Source: Gp6-AA40 sp035293405
GTDB lineage: Bacteria; Acidobacteriota; Vicinamibacteria; Vicinamibacterales; UBA2999
Direction: 5' to 3'
Assembly (NCBI GenBank): GCA_035293405.1
Contig: DATDOE010000050.1
Span: 13,423 to 77,422 of the forward strand
Length of the DNA stretch: 64,000 nucleotides
In this document: positions 42,455 through 51,590 of the stretch, in pieces
How positions within the stretch are numbered: the stretch's first letter is position 1
How the letters are laid out: each line of letters opens with the position of its first letter
Position numbers and translations under genes: made by a program
The notes under the pieces: model-generated
The model's input: only the letters and a program-made list of their open reading frames with translations
Databases searched by the model: none
Told to the model about the DNA's origin: nothing

Positions 42455-45139
42455 ATGACATTTCGCCCGCCCCGTTGGATTCGCCGCGTGATCGCACTTT
42501 TCACGTGGGGCGCCCGCGACCTCGAGATGGATCAGGAAATGGCGTTTCACGTCGAGTCGATCACGCGAGATTTCGTGCGCGCCGGCGTGAGCGAGGCCGA
42601 AGCGGCGCGCGCGGCCCGCCGGCGCTTCGGGAGCGTGCTCCGGCTCAAGGAACAAGGTCATGACGTCCGGAGTGGCCACCTCGAGCAACTCGTGCACGAC
42701 GTGAAGTCCGGGCTTCGCCCGTTCAAGGGCTCACCGGTTTTCGCGCTGGTCGCGGTGATCACGCTGGCGCTCGGTACTGGCGCCAACGCGGCCGTGCTCG
42801 CCGCCGTGAAGTCCGCGCTCCTCGACGCCCTCCCGTACCCCGACTCCAATCGTCTCGTACGCATGTACGGGCGCCTGCTCGACGGGTCGCAGGAACGCGG
42901 ACCGCTGAGCGCCGGCACGGTCAGCGACATCGCCGCGCGGCAACGGTCATTTGCGAGTGTCGCCGCGTTCATGGACCTCGCTATCGATGCTGTGTACGGC
43001 AGTGATGAAGGCCCTCAGATCGCGAAGATCACCTGGGTCGCACCCGGGTTCTTCCAGACTCTGGATGTACCGGTCACGCTCGGGCGTACGTTCGGCGACG
43101 GGGACGGGTTGAGTGGGCTCGTGCCTCTCAGTGGCGGCCAGATCGGACCCGATGCGCCGTCTGCCGTGGTCCTGGCTCACACTGCCTGGGTGCGGCTGTT
43201 CGGCAGCGATCCCGGCGTGATCGGGCGAGACGTACGCATCAACGGGATTCCGCGCACGGTCATCGGTGTGCTGCCGCGCGACTTCATAGGCCCCATGGGT
43301 CCGACTGACTTCTACCTTTCGTTCGACCTCGGCCCGGTTCTCGCCAACCCGATCTTCGTGCGGCGTGCACAGTGGCTCGGCCTCGTCGGCCGCTTGAAGC
43401 CCGGTGTCGCCCATGAAGCCGGGCAAGAAGAGATCGCCCGTATCTGGGCCGCCCTCGCGCGTGAGTACCCGGCGGACAACGGCACGCTCGGCATCTCGGC
43501 GATGCCGCTGCGCGACGCCATGATTGGTAGCACGCGTACGCCGTTACTCGTGCTGATGGCGAGCGCCGGACTCGTGCTCGTCATCACCTGCGCGAACCTC
43601 GCCGGCGCCTTGCTGTCCCGCGCGCTTTCGCGGCGCAAGGAGTTCGCCGTGCGCGCAGCCCTCGGGGCAGGCCGCGGTCGCCTCGTGCGACAGCTGCTCA
43701 CCGAGAGCACGGTGCTCGCGATGGCTGGCGGCGTGACGGGAGTGCTCCTGGCCGTATTCATTCTTGACGTGCTCCACGGGCTCGCATCACCGGCCCTGCC
43801 GGTTCACGCCAACTTGTCGCTCGATTGGGGTTCGGTGCTCATCACCGGCGTGCTCGCCTTGTGCACCGGCCTTGCGTTCGGCGTGGCACCAGCCCTGTCG
43901 GTCGATCGCGCAGGTACACAAGGTACGCTGCGCGAGGAAACGCGTGGCTCGAGCGAAGGCCGCAGCGCCCGACGCCTGCGCGGCGCGCTCGTGGCGGGGC
44001 AAATGGCGCTGTGCGTCAGCCTGCTCGTCGGCACCGGTCTGTTGACGCGCAGCTTGTGGGCGATGACGGGAGCATCACTCGGCTTCGACCCCGAAGGAGT
44101 GGTGACAGGGACCATCCAGTTGCCGTCACGCGACTACGCGACACCTCAGCAGCGTGACCTGTTCCGCGAGCAGTTCACCGAACGCGTGCGTGCCCTGCCC
44201 GGGGTCGCCGCGGTCGCAACCGCCACGTCAATTCCCACGGCCGTTCGGCAACGCTCGGGCGTCACCATCGAAGGAGCGCCGCCAGACGACGCGCAGCCGT
44301 TCGTCCTCGCCGCCCTCGTGTCGGACGACTACTTCAGCACGCTGCGGATTCCCCTCCGGCGGGGACGTATCTTCGACGCCCAAGATCTCCCGACGGCGCC
44401 GCCGACACTCGTCATCAGCGAGAGCATGGCTCGCCGATTCTGGCCCGGCGGCGATGCGATTGGCGCCCGCGTCCGTATGGGACCCGATCGCAACTCGCCG
44501 CTGATCGAGGTGATCGGTATCGTGGGTGATGTGCGCAACGATCGGTCCCGGCCGGATGCCGAGCCGATGGCGTATCGATCGAGTCGCCAAGTGCCCGTAC
44601 CCCTTGTGACCTTCCTGCTGCGAGCGCAGGGAGATCCGCTGGCCCTGGTGACATCAGTGGAGCGCGCGCTCCGGCAGATCGATCCGGGGCTTCCCCTCCA
44701 GCAGGTAAGGACGCTGCGTGCCGTACTCGGCGAAGGCCTCGCCGGCCGGAGGCTCCCGGTGCTGCTGATGATGGCGTTCGGCGCGTTGGCGCTGCTGCTC
44801 GCCTCGGTGGGCGTCTACTCCATGTTCGCCAGCATGGCAGCCGCCCGGGAGCGTGAGTTCGGCGTTCGGCTGGCGCTTGGCTCGCGGCCGAGCGCCATTG
44901 CCATGCTCGTGCTGCGGCAGGGCGCCGGATGGATGGCGGCCGGACTTGGCGTCGGCGCGTTCGGCATCATCCTGGTCGTGCGCCTCGTGCGCGACCTGCT
45001 CTACCAAGTGCCGCCGTTCGACCCCCTCACGCTCGGCCTGTCGGTGGCGATCCTGGTCGGCTGCGCGACCGTCGCGCTGCTCGCCCCGCTTCGCCGCGCA
45101 ATGCGGGTGGATGCTGCAGTGATGCTGCGGGCACAGTAG
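42455..45139 (+). CDS. ADOP-type FtsX/MacB ABC permease
   Basis: 894 residues. N-terminal permease prefix (about 10-65: D-Q-E-M-A-F-H-V-E-S...A-A-R-R-R-F-G). Then two tandem MacB-like halves, each a periplasmic core plus FtsX-type four-helix unit: first membrane helix at about 92 (F-A-L-V-A-V-I-T-L-A-L-G-T-G-A-N-A), FtsX helices about 370-470, second half from about 520, last helices about 760-885. ADOP permeases have no own ATPase and none lies nearby. It has a PadR partner directly upstream. Confidence 0.93.
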   Translation: MTFRPPRWIRRVIALFTWGARDLEMDQEMAFHVESITRDFVRAGVSEAEAARAARRRFGSVLRLKEQGHDVRSGHLEQLVHDVKSGLRPFKGSPVFALVAVITLALGTGANAAVLAAVKSALLDALPYPDSNRLVRMYGRLLDGSQERGPLSAGTVSDIAARQRSFASVAAFMDLAIDAVYGSDEGPQIAKITWVAPGFFQTLDVPVTLGRTFGDGDGLSGLVPLSGGQIGPDAPSAVVLAHTAWVRLFGSDPGVIGRDVRINGIPRTVIGVLPRDFIGPMGPTDFYLSFDLGPVLANPIFVRRAQWLGLVGRLKPGVAHEAGQEEIARIWAALAREYPADNGTLGISAMPLRDAMIGSTRTPLLVLMASAGLVLVITCANLAGALLSRALSRRKEFAVRAALGAGRGRLVRQLLTESTVLAMAGGVTGVLLAVFILDVLHGLASPALPVHANLSLDWGSVLITGVLALCTGLAFGVAPALSVDRAGTQGTLREETRGSSEGRSARRLRGALVAGQMALCVSLLVGTGLLTRSLWAMTGASLGFDPEGVVTGTIQLPSRDYATPQQRDLFREQFTERVRALPGVAAVATATSIPTAVRQRSGVTIEGAPPDDAQPFVLAALVSDDYFSTLRIPLRRGRIFDAQDLPTAPPTLVISESMARRFWPGGDAIGARVRMGPDRNSPLIEVIGIVGDVRNDRSRPDAEPMAYRSSRQVPVPLVTFLLRAQGDPLALVTSVERALRQIDPGLPLQQVRTLRAVLGEGLAGRRLPVLLMMAFGALALLLASVGVYSMFASMAAAREREFGVRLALGSRPSAIAMLVLRQGAGWMAAGLGVGAFGIILVVRLVRDLLYQVPPFDPLTLGLSVAILVGCATVALLAPLRRAMRVDAAVMLRAQ

Positions 45140-45150
45140 ATCTGCGTAGA

Positions 45151-45202
45151 GCGGGGGCTTTAGCCCCCGCGTGTCCACGACGCGCAGGCTGACGCCTGCG
45201 CG
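45151..45202. terminator. Bidirectional terminator-like hairpins
   Basis: GCGGGGGCTTTAGCCCCCGC (45151-45170) and CGCGCAGGCTGACGCCTGCG (45181-45200) stand between two convergent permease genes. Each is a near-perfect stem with a 2-4 base loop. They lack long U-tracts, but the position fits termination from both sides; they also belong to the dispersed hairpin class of this region. Confidence 0.7.
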
Positions 45203-45211
45203 CTACGCTGA

Positions 45212-47956
45212 TCACTCTGCGCGCAGCCCGTCAACTGGGTCAACGCGCAGCGCCCTCAGCACCGGTGGCAGGCAGGCGGCGAGCGCGACGATGGTCAGAA
45301 GCACGCTGGCGCCGGCTAGCGAGCTCGGATCGCGCGGCGATACTTCGAACAACACGCGGGCCAGCGCACCTTCCGCGACGCGAATGATGGCGAGCCCGAC
45401 GAGCAGTCCGATGCCGATGAGCACAAGGCTTTGGCGTACGACGCTCGCTCCGACACTGGCCGGCCTGGCGCCGAGCGTCAAGCGGATCGCCAGCTCGCGC
45501 GTGCGTTGCGCGACCGACCACGACAGCAGCCCATACACCCCGAGCGACGCCAGAAGACCCGCGGCGGCGCCGAAGAAGACGAGCAGCAGCATCAGCAGCC
45601 GCGGCTCGGCGGTGCGAGCGGCCATGCGGTCGCCCCACGTCCGTACAGCGCCGAGCGGAACATTGGGTGTGACTGCGGCAAGCGCGGCGCGGACGGCAGC
45701 GACGGCGGCTCCGGTGTTCGCCGCGCGGATCGTCAGGAACAACTCTCGGAATGGAAACTGTTGCCCGCTGAAAAAGACCGCCGGCTCGACCGCCTGACCG
45801 AGCGGCGCGTTGCGGATATCTCTCACGATGCCGACGATCTCGAACCGTGCCGGTTGGGCCGGCGTTTGTCCCGGGGGCGTGGGAGCGACCATCAGGTTTA
45901 CGCCAAGCGGACCAACCCTCCCGATTGTCGTCGAGACGATCTGACCGAGTGCCGGCTGGCCCTGCGGGAAGTGTCGTCTGGCGAACATCTCGTTGACGAC
46001 CACGACTCCCGCGGCGTCAGCGGTGTCGAACGTCGAAAATGACCGGCCCGCGACGAGGACCGCGCGCATCGATTCGAAGTAGCCGTCGGTGACGGTATGG
46101 AATTGCGCGATCTGGCGATCTTCGGGACGCGTCGGCGTCTGCTGCCCTTCGACGAGGTACGGCATGCGCCAGCTGACCTCGAACGGAAGGACGTTGCCTC
46201 CGCCGGCGGCGCGGATTCCGGGCTGCCGGCGAATCAGGTCGAGGAGTGCGGCGTGGGTGTCGGCGACCGCTCGCCATTTCGGAAACGCCGTATTCGCCAA
46301 CTGCACGCTCGTCGTCACCACCCCGTCTGCGTCAACACCGGTGGGCGTGCTCATCATGTTGCCCACCGTTCGAATGAGCAGCGCAGAGCTCACCAGCAGC
46401 GTACACGCCAGAGCCACTTGACCCGCCACCAGCACGGAGTACGCGCGGCGCGTCGCGCGCGAGCTGCCTCGCTCGCCGGTCCGCAGATCGACGGACCCTT
46501 TGCCGCGCAGCAGGAGAAACGCCGGAGTAAGGCCGAACATCACCGTCGTCAGACCCACGAGCGCCACGACGAGTGCGAGCGCACGCAAGTCGATGTGTGC
46601 GTCGGCGAGCCGAGGTATTCCTTCTGGCGCGAGGTTGACGAGCACCGGCAGCGCCACCGCCGCAGCGATGAGGCCGAGCGCTGCGCCCGCGGACGACAGC
46701 ACGAAGCTCTCTGAGAGGAGCTGCACGACGAGTTGCCGCGGAGACGCCCCGATCGCCACGCGCACGGCGATCTCCCGCTCGCGCGAGAGCGCGCGCGTCA
46801 GCAGTAGTGACGCGACGTTCAAGCAGCCGATGATCAGCACGAGGCCGACGGCACCGACCAGCACGAAGAGCGCGGGCCGGTAGTAACCGAGTTGCTCCTC
46901 CAGCAAGGGGACGAGCTTTGGCGACCAGTTCTTGTTGAACGCAAACTCCTCCTCGAGCCGCCGCCCGAGTGTCTGCGAGGCGGCCACGGCCTGTGGCAGC
47001 GTGACACCCGGCGCGAGCCGGAGCACGGTTTCCATGAAGTGGGCCGCGCGTGTGTGCTGGGTCAGATCCCAGTTGAGTCGCTGCCAGACCTCGATGTCCT
47101 TCGGGTAGTTGAAGCCCGGGGGCATGACACCCGCCACCGTATGGGGCACGCCACTGAATCGAATCTGGCGGCCGACGATCGATGGGTCGGCGCTATACCT
47201 GGAGCGCCAGAGCCGATCGCTGATGACCACGATGGGTTCGCGCTGGACGAAGAATGCTCCACCAACCGGAAAGCCTCCGCCGATCTGAGGCCTGACGCCC
47301 AGCACGTCGAAGAAGTTGCCGCTCACCTCGATCGCATTCACGCGTACTGGATCGAGCCCGGGATCGACCAGGTTCAGGCTTGGTCTCCACCACGCCGCCG
47401 CACCCTCGAATTCGGGAAGGGCGTGGTAGTCCATGAACGTCACCGGTGACATCGTCTCGTGCTTCAACCCCGTGCTGGCGTTGGTATCCCACAGCGTGAC
47501 CAGGCGGTCCGGCTCTCGATACGGCAACGGCCGAAGCAGCACGGAGTCGACGATGCTGAAGACCGTGACGCTGGCACCGATGCCAAGCGCGAGCACGAGG
47601 ATCGTGACGGCGGCGAAGCCGGGGCGCAGTCTGAGTTGACGGACGGCAAGACGGATCGCGCCACCCACGTTGAGCGCTTTTCCGTCGGGTGCGCCGATAG
47701 CTGCCGCATCGTCCGGCGCATGGGGAACACCGCGGCTGCGCGACGCGTGGCTGCGGAGCACGTCGATCGTGGACTCCTCGAGCGCCGCTTGTGCGCGCGC
47801 CTGCGCCTCCTCTTCCGTGCGTCCTTCTCGACGTGCTGCTGCCCGGATCTCGTTCAGATGCTCGGCGATCTCCTCGACGGTCGCCTCCGGCAGATCGATG
47901 CCGGCGGCCGCTGCCCGGGCCAGGATCTCGCGGCGCCAATCCCGTGTGCGTGTCAT
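45212..47956 (-). CDS. ADOP-type FtsX/MacB ABC permease
   Basis: 914 residues. The N-terminal prefix (about 1-65) is helical (E-E-I-A-E-H-L-N-E-I-R-A-A-A-R-R-E-G). First membrane helix about 110 (G-F-A-A-V-T-I-L-V-L-A-L-G-I-G), FtsX helices about 375-475, second half from about 520, last helices near 800-900 with R-E-L-A-I-R-L-T-L-G-A and a C-terminal A-L-R-V-D-P-V-D-G-L-R-A-E. Start ATG 47956 overlaps the upstream PadR stop (ATGA). Its last 20 codons have a decayed copy at 34945. No ATPase gene is adjacent. Confidence 0.93.
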   Translation of the reverse strand: MTRTRDWRREILARAAAAGIDLPEATVEEIAEHLNEIRAAARREGRTEEEAQARAQAALEESTIDVLRSHASRSRGVPHAPDDAAAIGAPDGKALNVGGAIRLAVRQLRLRPGFAAVTILVLALGIGASVTVFSIVDSVLLRPLPYREPDRLVTLWDTNASTGLKHETMSPVTFMDYHALPEFEGAAAWWRPSLNLVDPGLDPVRVNAIEVSGNFFDVLGVRPQIGGGFPVGGAFFVQREPIVVISDRLWRSRYSADPSIVGRQIRFSGVPHTVAGVMPPGFNYPKDIEVWQRLNWDLTQHTRAAHFMETVLRLAPGVTLPQAVAASQTLGRRLEEEFAFNKNWSPKLVPLLEEQLGYYRPALFVLVGAVGLVLIIGCLNVASLLLTRALSREREIAVRVAIGASPRQLVVQLLSESFVLSSAGAALGLIAAAVALPVLVNLAPEGIPRLADAHIDLRALALVVALVGLTTVMFGLTPAFLLLRGKGSVDLRTGERGSSRATRRAYSVLVAGQVALACTLLVSSALLIRTVGNMMSTPTGVDADGVVTTSVQLANTAFPKWRAVADTHAALLDLIRRQPGIRAAGGGNVLPFEVSWRMPYLVEGQQTPTRPEDRQIAQFHTVTDGYFESMRAVLVAGRSFSTFDTADAAGVVVVNEMFARRHFPQGQPALGQIVSTTIGRVGPLGVNLMVAPTPPGQTPAQPARFEIVGIVRDIRNAPLGQAVEPAVFFSGQQFPFRELFLTIRAANTGAAVAAVRAALAAVTPNVPLGAVRTWGDRMAARTAEPRLLMLLLVFFGAAAGLLASLGVYGLLSWSVAQRTRELAIRLTLGARPASVGASVVRQSLVLIGIGLLVGLAIIRVAEGALARVLFEVSPRDPSSLAGASVLLTIVALAACLPPVLRALRVDPVDGLRAE

Positions 47957-48318
47957 GCCTGTTCTCCCGCCGGTCGAAGCCCGGCCACGTGTGTTACGGC
48001 GGCGATGAACCGGCTCCAGTCGTCGCGCTGCGTGGCCAGGGTCTTCCGGCCCTTGTCGGTGATGCGGTAGTACCGGCGGCGCCGCTGACCGGCGCGCTCG
48101 ACCCACCGGCCGCGGATCAGCTCGCGCTCCTCCAGGCGATACAACGTGGCGTAGAGCGAGGCCAGCGTGAACCGCAGCGTGCCGCCCGACCCGCCTTCGA
48201 TGCGCCCGGCGATGTCGTAGCCGTGGAGCGGCTCGGCGTCGACCAGGGCCAGAATCAGCAGGTCCGCGCTTCCCTTTTTAGCAGCATCGATGGCGCCGGA
48301 TTCGGGCCGGGTTGTCAT
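47953..48318 (-). CDS. PadR family transcriptional regulator
   Basis: 121 residues. Winged helix with A-D-L-L-I-L-A-L-V, L-H-G-Y-D-I-A-G-R-I-E, L-A-S-L-Y-A-T-L-Y-R-L-E-E-R-E-L-I and the wing A-G-Q-R-R-R-R-Y-Y-R-I-T-D-K-G-R-K. Translationally coupled (ATGA) to the following ADOP permease. Divergent from the ECF sigma gene, with 118 bases between starts. Confidence 0.92.
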   Translation of the reverse strand: MTTRPESGAIDAAKKGSADLLILALVDAEPLHGYDIAGRIEGGSGGTLRFTLASLYATLYRLEERELIRGRWVERAGQRRRRYYRITDKGRKTLATQRDDWSRFIAAVTHVAGLRPAGEQA

Positions 48319-48436
48319 ATATAGCTATCCATTACATAGGACTCTTGATGTTCGATGACCCTTGGACGGAGCCGGGCGGCCAGGAGTTGGCCGTTGTAAC
48401 CTTTTCGCCCTGCCGCGGTTTTCAGAGGTGCTGACG

Positions 48437-49024
48437 ATGACCGACGAGGCCCTGATGACCGCCGTCCGCGACGGAGACCTGGCCCGGCTGGGCCTGCTCT
48501 TCGAGCGCTACCACGTCGCGCTGTTCGACTTTCTGAGTCGCATGACCGGCGACCGGACGGCGGCCGAGGACATCGTCCAGGACATCTTCGTTCGCATCCT
48601 GAAGTACCGCGCCACCTACCGCGACGGCGGCAGCTTCGAAACCTGGCTGTTCCGGATCGCGCGGAACGCCCGGGCCGATTACTTCCGGACCCGGCAGCCT
48701 CTGGAGCCGCTGGCAACCGAGGCCTTCGAGCGGCCCGAGCCAGGTCCCGGCCCGATGAGACGGCTCGAGGCCGATCGCGAGCAGGTGCGGCTGAAGCGTG
48801 CGCTCCTGCGGCTGCGCGACGACAAGCGGGAGCTGATCGTCCTCGCCCGCTACCGCGGCATGAAGCACGAGCAGATCGCGGAGCTGCTCGGGATCGAGAC
48901 CGGCGCGGTCAAGGTGCGCATTCACCGGGCGCTCCGGGACCTTCGCGACATCTTTCTCCAGTTATCAGACGGAGACCCATCATGCGATGTGAAGAGATCC
49001 ACGCGCAGCTTGCAGATCATCTAG
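48437..49024 (+). CDS. ECF RNA polymerase sigma factor
   Basis: 195 residues. Sigma region 2 about 15-85 (L-F-E-R-Y-H-V-A-L-F-D-F-L...A-E-D-I-V-Q-D-I-F-V-R-I-L-K-Y), region 4 about 120-175 (L-R-L-R-D-D-K-R-E-L-I-V-L-A-R-Y, then H-E-Q-I-A-E-L-L-G-I-E-T-G-A-V-K-V-R-I-H-R). ATG at 48437 is used; GAGGTGCTGACG precedes it. The final 43 bases overlap the anti-sigma gene. Likely controls its own operon, including the two DUF4097 genes. Confidence 0.93.
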   Translation: MTDEALMTAVRDGDLARLGLLFERYHVALFDFLSRMTGDRTAAEDIVQDIFVRILKYRATYRDGGSFETWLFRIARNARADYFRTRQPLEPLATEAFERPEPGPGPMRRLEADREQVRLKRALLRLRDDKRELIVLARYRGMKHEQIAELLGIETGAVKVRIHRALRDLRDIFLQLSDGDPSCDVKRSTRSLQII

Positions 49025-49788
49025 CCGGCACGCTGCCCCCAGACGTCTCGGAGGCGGTGGCGGAGCATCTGCGGACATGCCCGGCCTGCGCGGCCGAAGC
49101 CGAGGGTCTCGACGACACCTGGCAGATGCTGGGGACAGTGCCTGCCTACAACGCGCCTGCCGATCGGCCGGATTCGGTGGCCATGCGTGCACGGTTCGAT
49201 GCCGCGCTCGACGGATATCGCCAGGGCATCGGCGTCGAACCTGCCGGGCCGGGCCGCGTCGCCCGCCTCAGGACCTACGGCCTCCAGTTCGCGGCCGCAG
49301 CCGCGGTCCTCGTGCTCGGCGTCGGCATCGGACGGCAGACGATGCCTCCGCCGGCCGTCGATCCGCAGCTCGCGCTGCTGCGCGACGAGCTTCGTGACAT
49401 GCGGCAGATGGTCACGCTGTCGCTGCTGCAGCAGCAATCGGCGAGCGAGCGCCTCAAGGGCGTCAGCTTCACGACCCAGATGGAACAGCCGGGAAGCGAA
49501 GTGACGGCCGCGCTGCTCGATACGCTGATGCACGACCCGAACGTGAACGTGCGGCTGTCCACCATTGACGCCCTGAAGCGATTTGCGACGCGCGACACGG
49601 TGCGGCGCGGTGTAATCGATTCGCTCCCGCGGCAGACGTCGCCGCTCGTCCAGATTGCGCTGATTGATTTCGTGGTCGAAGCCAGCGGCCGCGACGCCGC
49701 CGACACGCTGCGCCGGCTGTCGGCCGATCCCATGCTCGACAAGGCCGTCCGCGCGAGGGCCGCGCAGAAGCTGGAGCAGATCGGATGA
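48982..49788 (+). CDS. Zinc-finger anti-sigma factor with HEAT-like C-terminus
   Basis: 268 residues. N-terminal zf-HC2 domain (about 1-45) in the modified form M-R-C-E-E-I-H...H-L-R-T-C-P-A-C (His and three Cys), which should bind the sigma factor. One membrane helix about 108-125 (F-A-A-A-A-A-V-L-V-L-G-V-G-I-G). The periplasmic part (about 170-268) consists of HEAT-like repeats (D-P-N-V-N-V-R-L-S-T-I-D-A-L-K-R-F and V-Q-I-A-L-I-D-F-V-V-E-A), seldom attached to an anti-sigma factor. Overlaps the sigma gene by 43 bases and the next gene by 4 (ATGA). Confidence 0.9.
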   Translation: MRCEEIHAQLADHLAGTLPPDVSEAVAEHLRTCPACAAEAEGLDDTWQMLGTVPAYNAPADRPDSVAMRARFDAALDGYRQGIGVEPAGPGRVARLRTYGLQFAAAAAVLVLGVGIGRQTMPPPAVDPQLALLRDELRDMRQMVTLSLLQQQSASERLKGVSFTTQMEQPGSEVTAALLDTLMHDPNVNVRLSTIDALKRFATRDTVRRGVIDSLPRQTSPLVQIALIDFVVEASGRDAADTLRRLSADPMLDKAVRARAAQKLEQIG

Positions 49789-50693
49789 TGACCATGCCGA
49801 TGCGCATCACGTGGCTCGCAGTGGCGGCAAGTGTCGGTGCGGTGGTCTTGCTCGCGGTGCTCCTGCAGGCAGGGCCGTCGGCCGCAGCAGATTTCCGCGT
49901 GCGCAGCGAGAGCACGATCTCGCGCACCCTCCGGTTTACCGCCGCGGGCGAGCACACGCTGGACGTTCGCGCGATCCACGGCTCGATTCACGTCGTCGGC
50001 GCTGACCGATCCGACGTGCAGCTCGACGCGCGCAAAACGGCGCGCGCGGTCACGGAGGCGGATCTGCGTGCCGCCGAGCGAGATGTCGACCTTGACATCG
50101 TCGAGGGAGGCGCCCGGATCGAAGCGATCGTCCTGGAGCCGGAAGGCTCGACGTGCGGCGACGATTCGGACCATCGCACCGGCCGATTGTGGGACCCGGC
50201 GTACGTGGTCCGGTTCGATTTCACGATTCAGGTTCCGCGCGGGACGCGGCTGCGCCTCTGCACCATCAACGGCCACGAGATTCTCGTCGAAGGGACCGCA
50301 GGCAACTTCGAGCTCGATAACGTCAACGGACGGATCACGATGACCAACGTGCGCGGCAGCGGCAGCGCCCGCACCGTGAATGGCGCGATCGCGGCGTCGT
50401 TCTCCGAACCGCCGCGCGATGCGTCTGAATTCAAGACGACCAACGGCAACGTCGCCATCACGTTGCCATCCGACCTGTCCGCCGACTTGAGGATGAAGAC
50501 CTTCAACGGCGGCCTGTTCACCGACTTCGACCTGCAGACACTGCCGCAGCCGGTGCCCGTGGCCGAGCGGCGTGGCGACCGGTTCGTCTACCACTCGAAT
50601 CAGTTCACGCTCGTGCGTGCCGGACGCGGCGGGCCGGAGCTGACCTTGGAAACGTTCAACGGTAACGTGCGCGTGCTACGAGCCGCGCGCTGA
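49785..50693 (+). CDS. DUF4097 beta-strand repeat protein (first of two)
   Basis: 302 residues. Signal peptide (L-A-V-A-A-S-V-G-A-V-V-L-L-A-V-L-L-Q-A-G). The rest is a stack of short beta units of the DUF4097 type: L-D-V-R-A-I-H-G-S-I-H-V, L-C-T-I-N-G-H-E-I-L-V-E-G, L-D-N-V-N-G-R-I-T-M, A-R-T-V-N-G-A-I-A and F-K-T-T-N-G-N-V-A-I. This suggests a beta-helix-like periplasmic protein. Overlaps the anti-sigma stop (ATGA). DUF4097 proteins are common behind ECF systems; function unknown. Confidence 0.9.
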   Translation: MMTMPMRITWLAVAASVGAVVLLAVLLQAGPSAAADFRVRSESTISRTLRFTAAGEHTLDVRAIHGSIHVVGADRSDVQLDARKTARAVTEADLRAAERDVDLDIVEGGARIEAIVLEPEGSTCGDDSDHRTGRLWDPAYVVRFDFTIQVPRGTRLRLCTINGHEILVEGTAGNFELDNVNGRITMTNVRGSGSARTVNGAIAASFSEPPRDASEFKTTNGNVAITLPSDLSADLRMKTFNGGLFTDFDLQTLPQPVPVAERRGDRFVYHSNQFTLVRAGRGGPELTLETFNGNVRVLRAAR

Positions 50694-51590
50694 ATGAGGC
50701 CACCAATGCGAATCATGAAACCCGTACTTTCCCTGCTGACGCTGACGGTGCTGTGCGCCGGCGCGATGAGCGTCGCGCAGGCCCAGGATACTGCCCAGCC
50801 GCCGGTCACCGTGCCGCTCAGCGATCCGTCGCGACCGGGAACGGTGCGAGTCAACCTGATGAACGGCGGCGCGACCATCCGCGGCAGCAATCGCAAGGAC
50901 ATCCTGATCGAGACGCGTCCGTCGACCGACGACCGTCGCGGCCAGCGTTTCGGTCCCCAGGTCAAGGTCTACGTTGGGCGCGGCGGGCGCGGCAGCGACA
51001 GTGACACCACCGGACTCCGGCGGCTCACGCAGCCAGGCGGCTACGTGATCGAAGAGAACAACAACGAGGTGCTGGTGGGGTCCGGAGGCATGAACCGCGG
51101 CCTCGACTTCACGATCCTCGTGCCGACGAGGACCAATCTCAAGTTGTCGACGCTGAATGACGGACCGATCGTTGTCGAGGGCGTCGAGGGTGAGATCGAG
51201 ATCAACAACCAGAACGAATCGATCTCCCTCACCAACGTGGCAGGTTCGGTCGTGGCCAACGCGCACAACGGTGACGTCAAAGTCATCCTGACGCGCCTCA
51301 CCGCCGACAAGGCCATGGGGTTCACGTCGTTCAACGGCAACGTCGACGTGACGCTGCCGGCGTCGGCGAAGGCGAACCTGAAGATGCACAGCGACCACGG
51401 CGAGATCTTCACCGGCTTCGACGTCCAACTCCGCTCGGCCACACCGGCGACGACGCAACCTACGCGCAGTGGTGATGGCCGCTTCCGCATCGAGGTCAAC
51501 CGATCCGTCCAGGGCGCCGTCAACGGCGGCGGACCGGAGTTCGAGATGCGCACTTTCAACGGGAACATCTACGTGCGGAAGGGACAGTAG
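50694..51590 (+). CDS. DUF4097-like protein (second of two)
   Basis: 298 residues, starting directly after the stop of the first DUF4097 gene; an inner ATG at 50706 has the better-spaced GAGG and may be the true start. Signal peptide (L-S-L-L-T-L-T-V-L-C-A-G-A-M-S-V-A-Q-A-Q). Beta units: V-N-L-M-N-G-G-A-T-I-R-G, L-S-T-L-N-D-G-P-I-V-V-E-G, A-N-A-H-N-G-D-V-K-V and F-T-S-F-N-G-N-V-D-V, ending M-R-T-F-N-G-N-I-Y-V-R. Paralogue of the preceding protein, with which it may pair. Confidence 0.88.
   Translation: MRPPMRIMKPVLSLLTLTVLCAGAMSVAQAQDTAQPPVTVPLSDPSRPGTVRVNLMNGGATIRGSNRKDILIETRPSTDDRRGQRFGPQVKVYVGRGGRGSDSDTTGLRRLTQPGGYVIEENNNEVLVGSGGMNRGLDFTILVPTRTNLKLSTLNDGPIVVEGVEGEIEINNQNESISLTNVAGSVVANAHNGDVKVILTRLTADKAMGFTSFNGNVDVTLPASAKANLKMHSDHGEIFTGFDVQLRSATPATTQPTRSGDGRFRIEVNRSVQGAVNGGGPEFEMRTFNGNIYVRKGQ

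Noticed and set aside
45139..45212. Attachment site or integration scar between the convergent permeases
   Set aside because: The two palindromes explain the sequence as terminator-type hairpins; there is no integrase or tRNA nearby.
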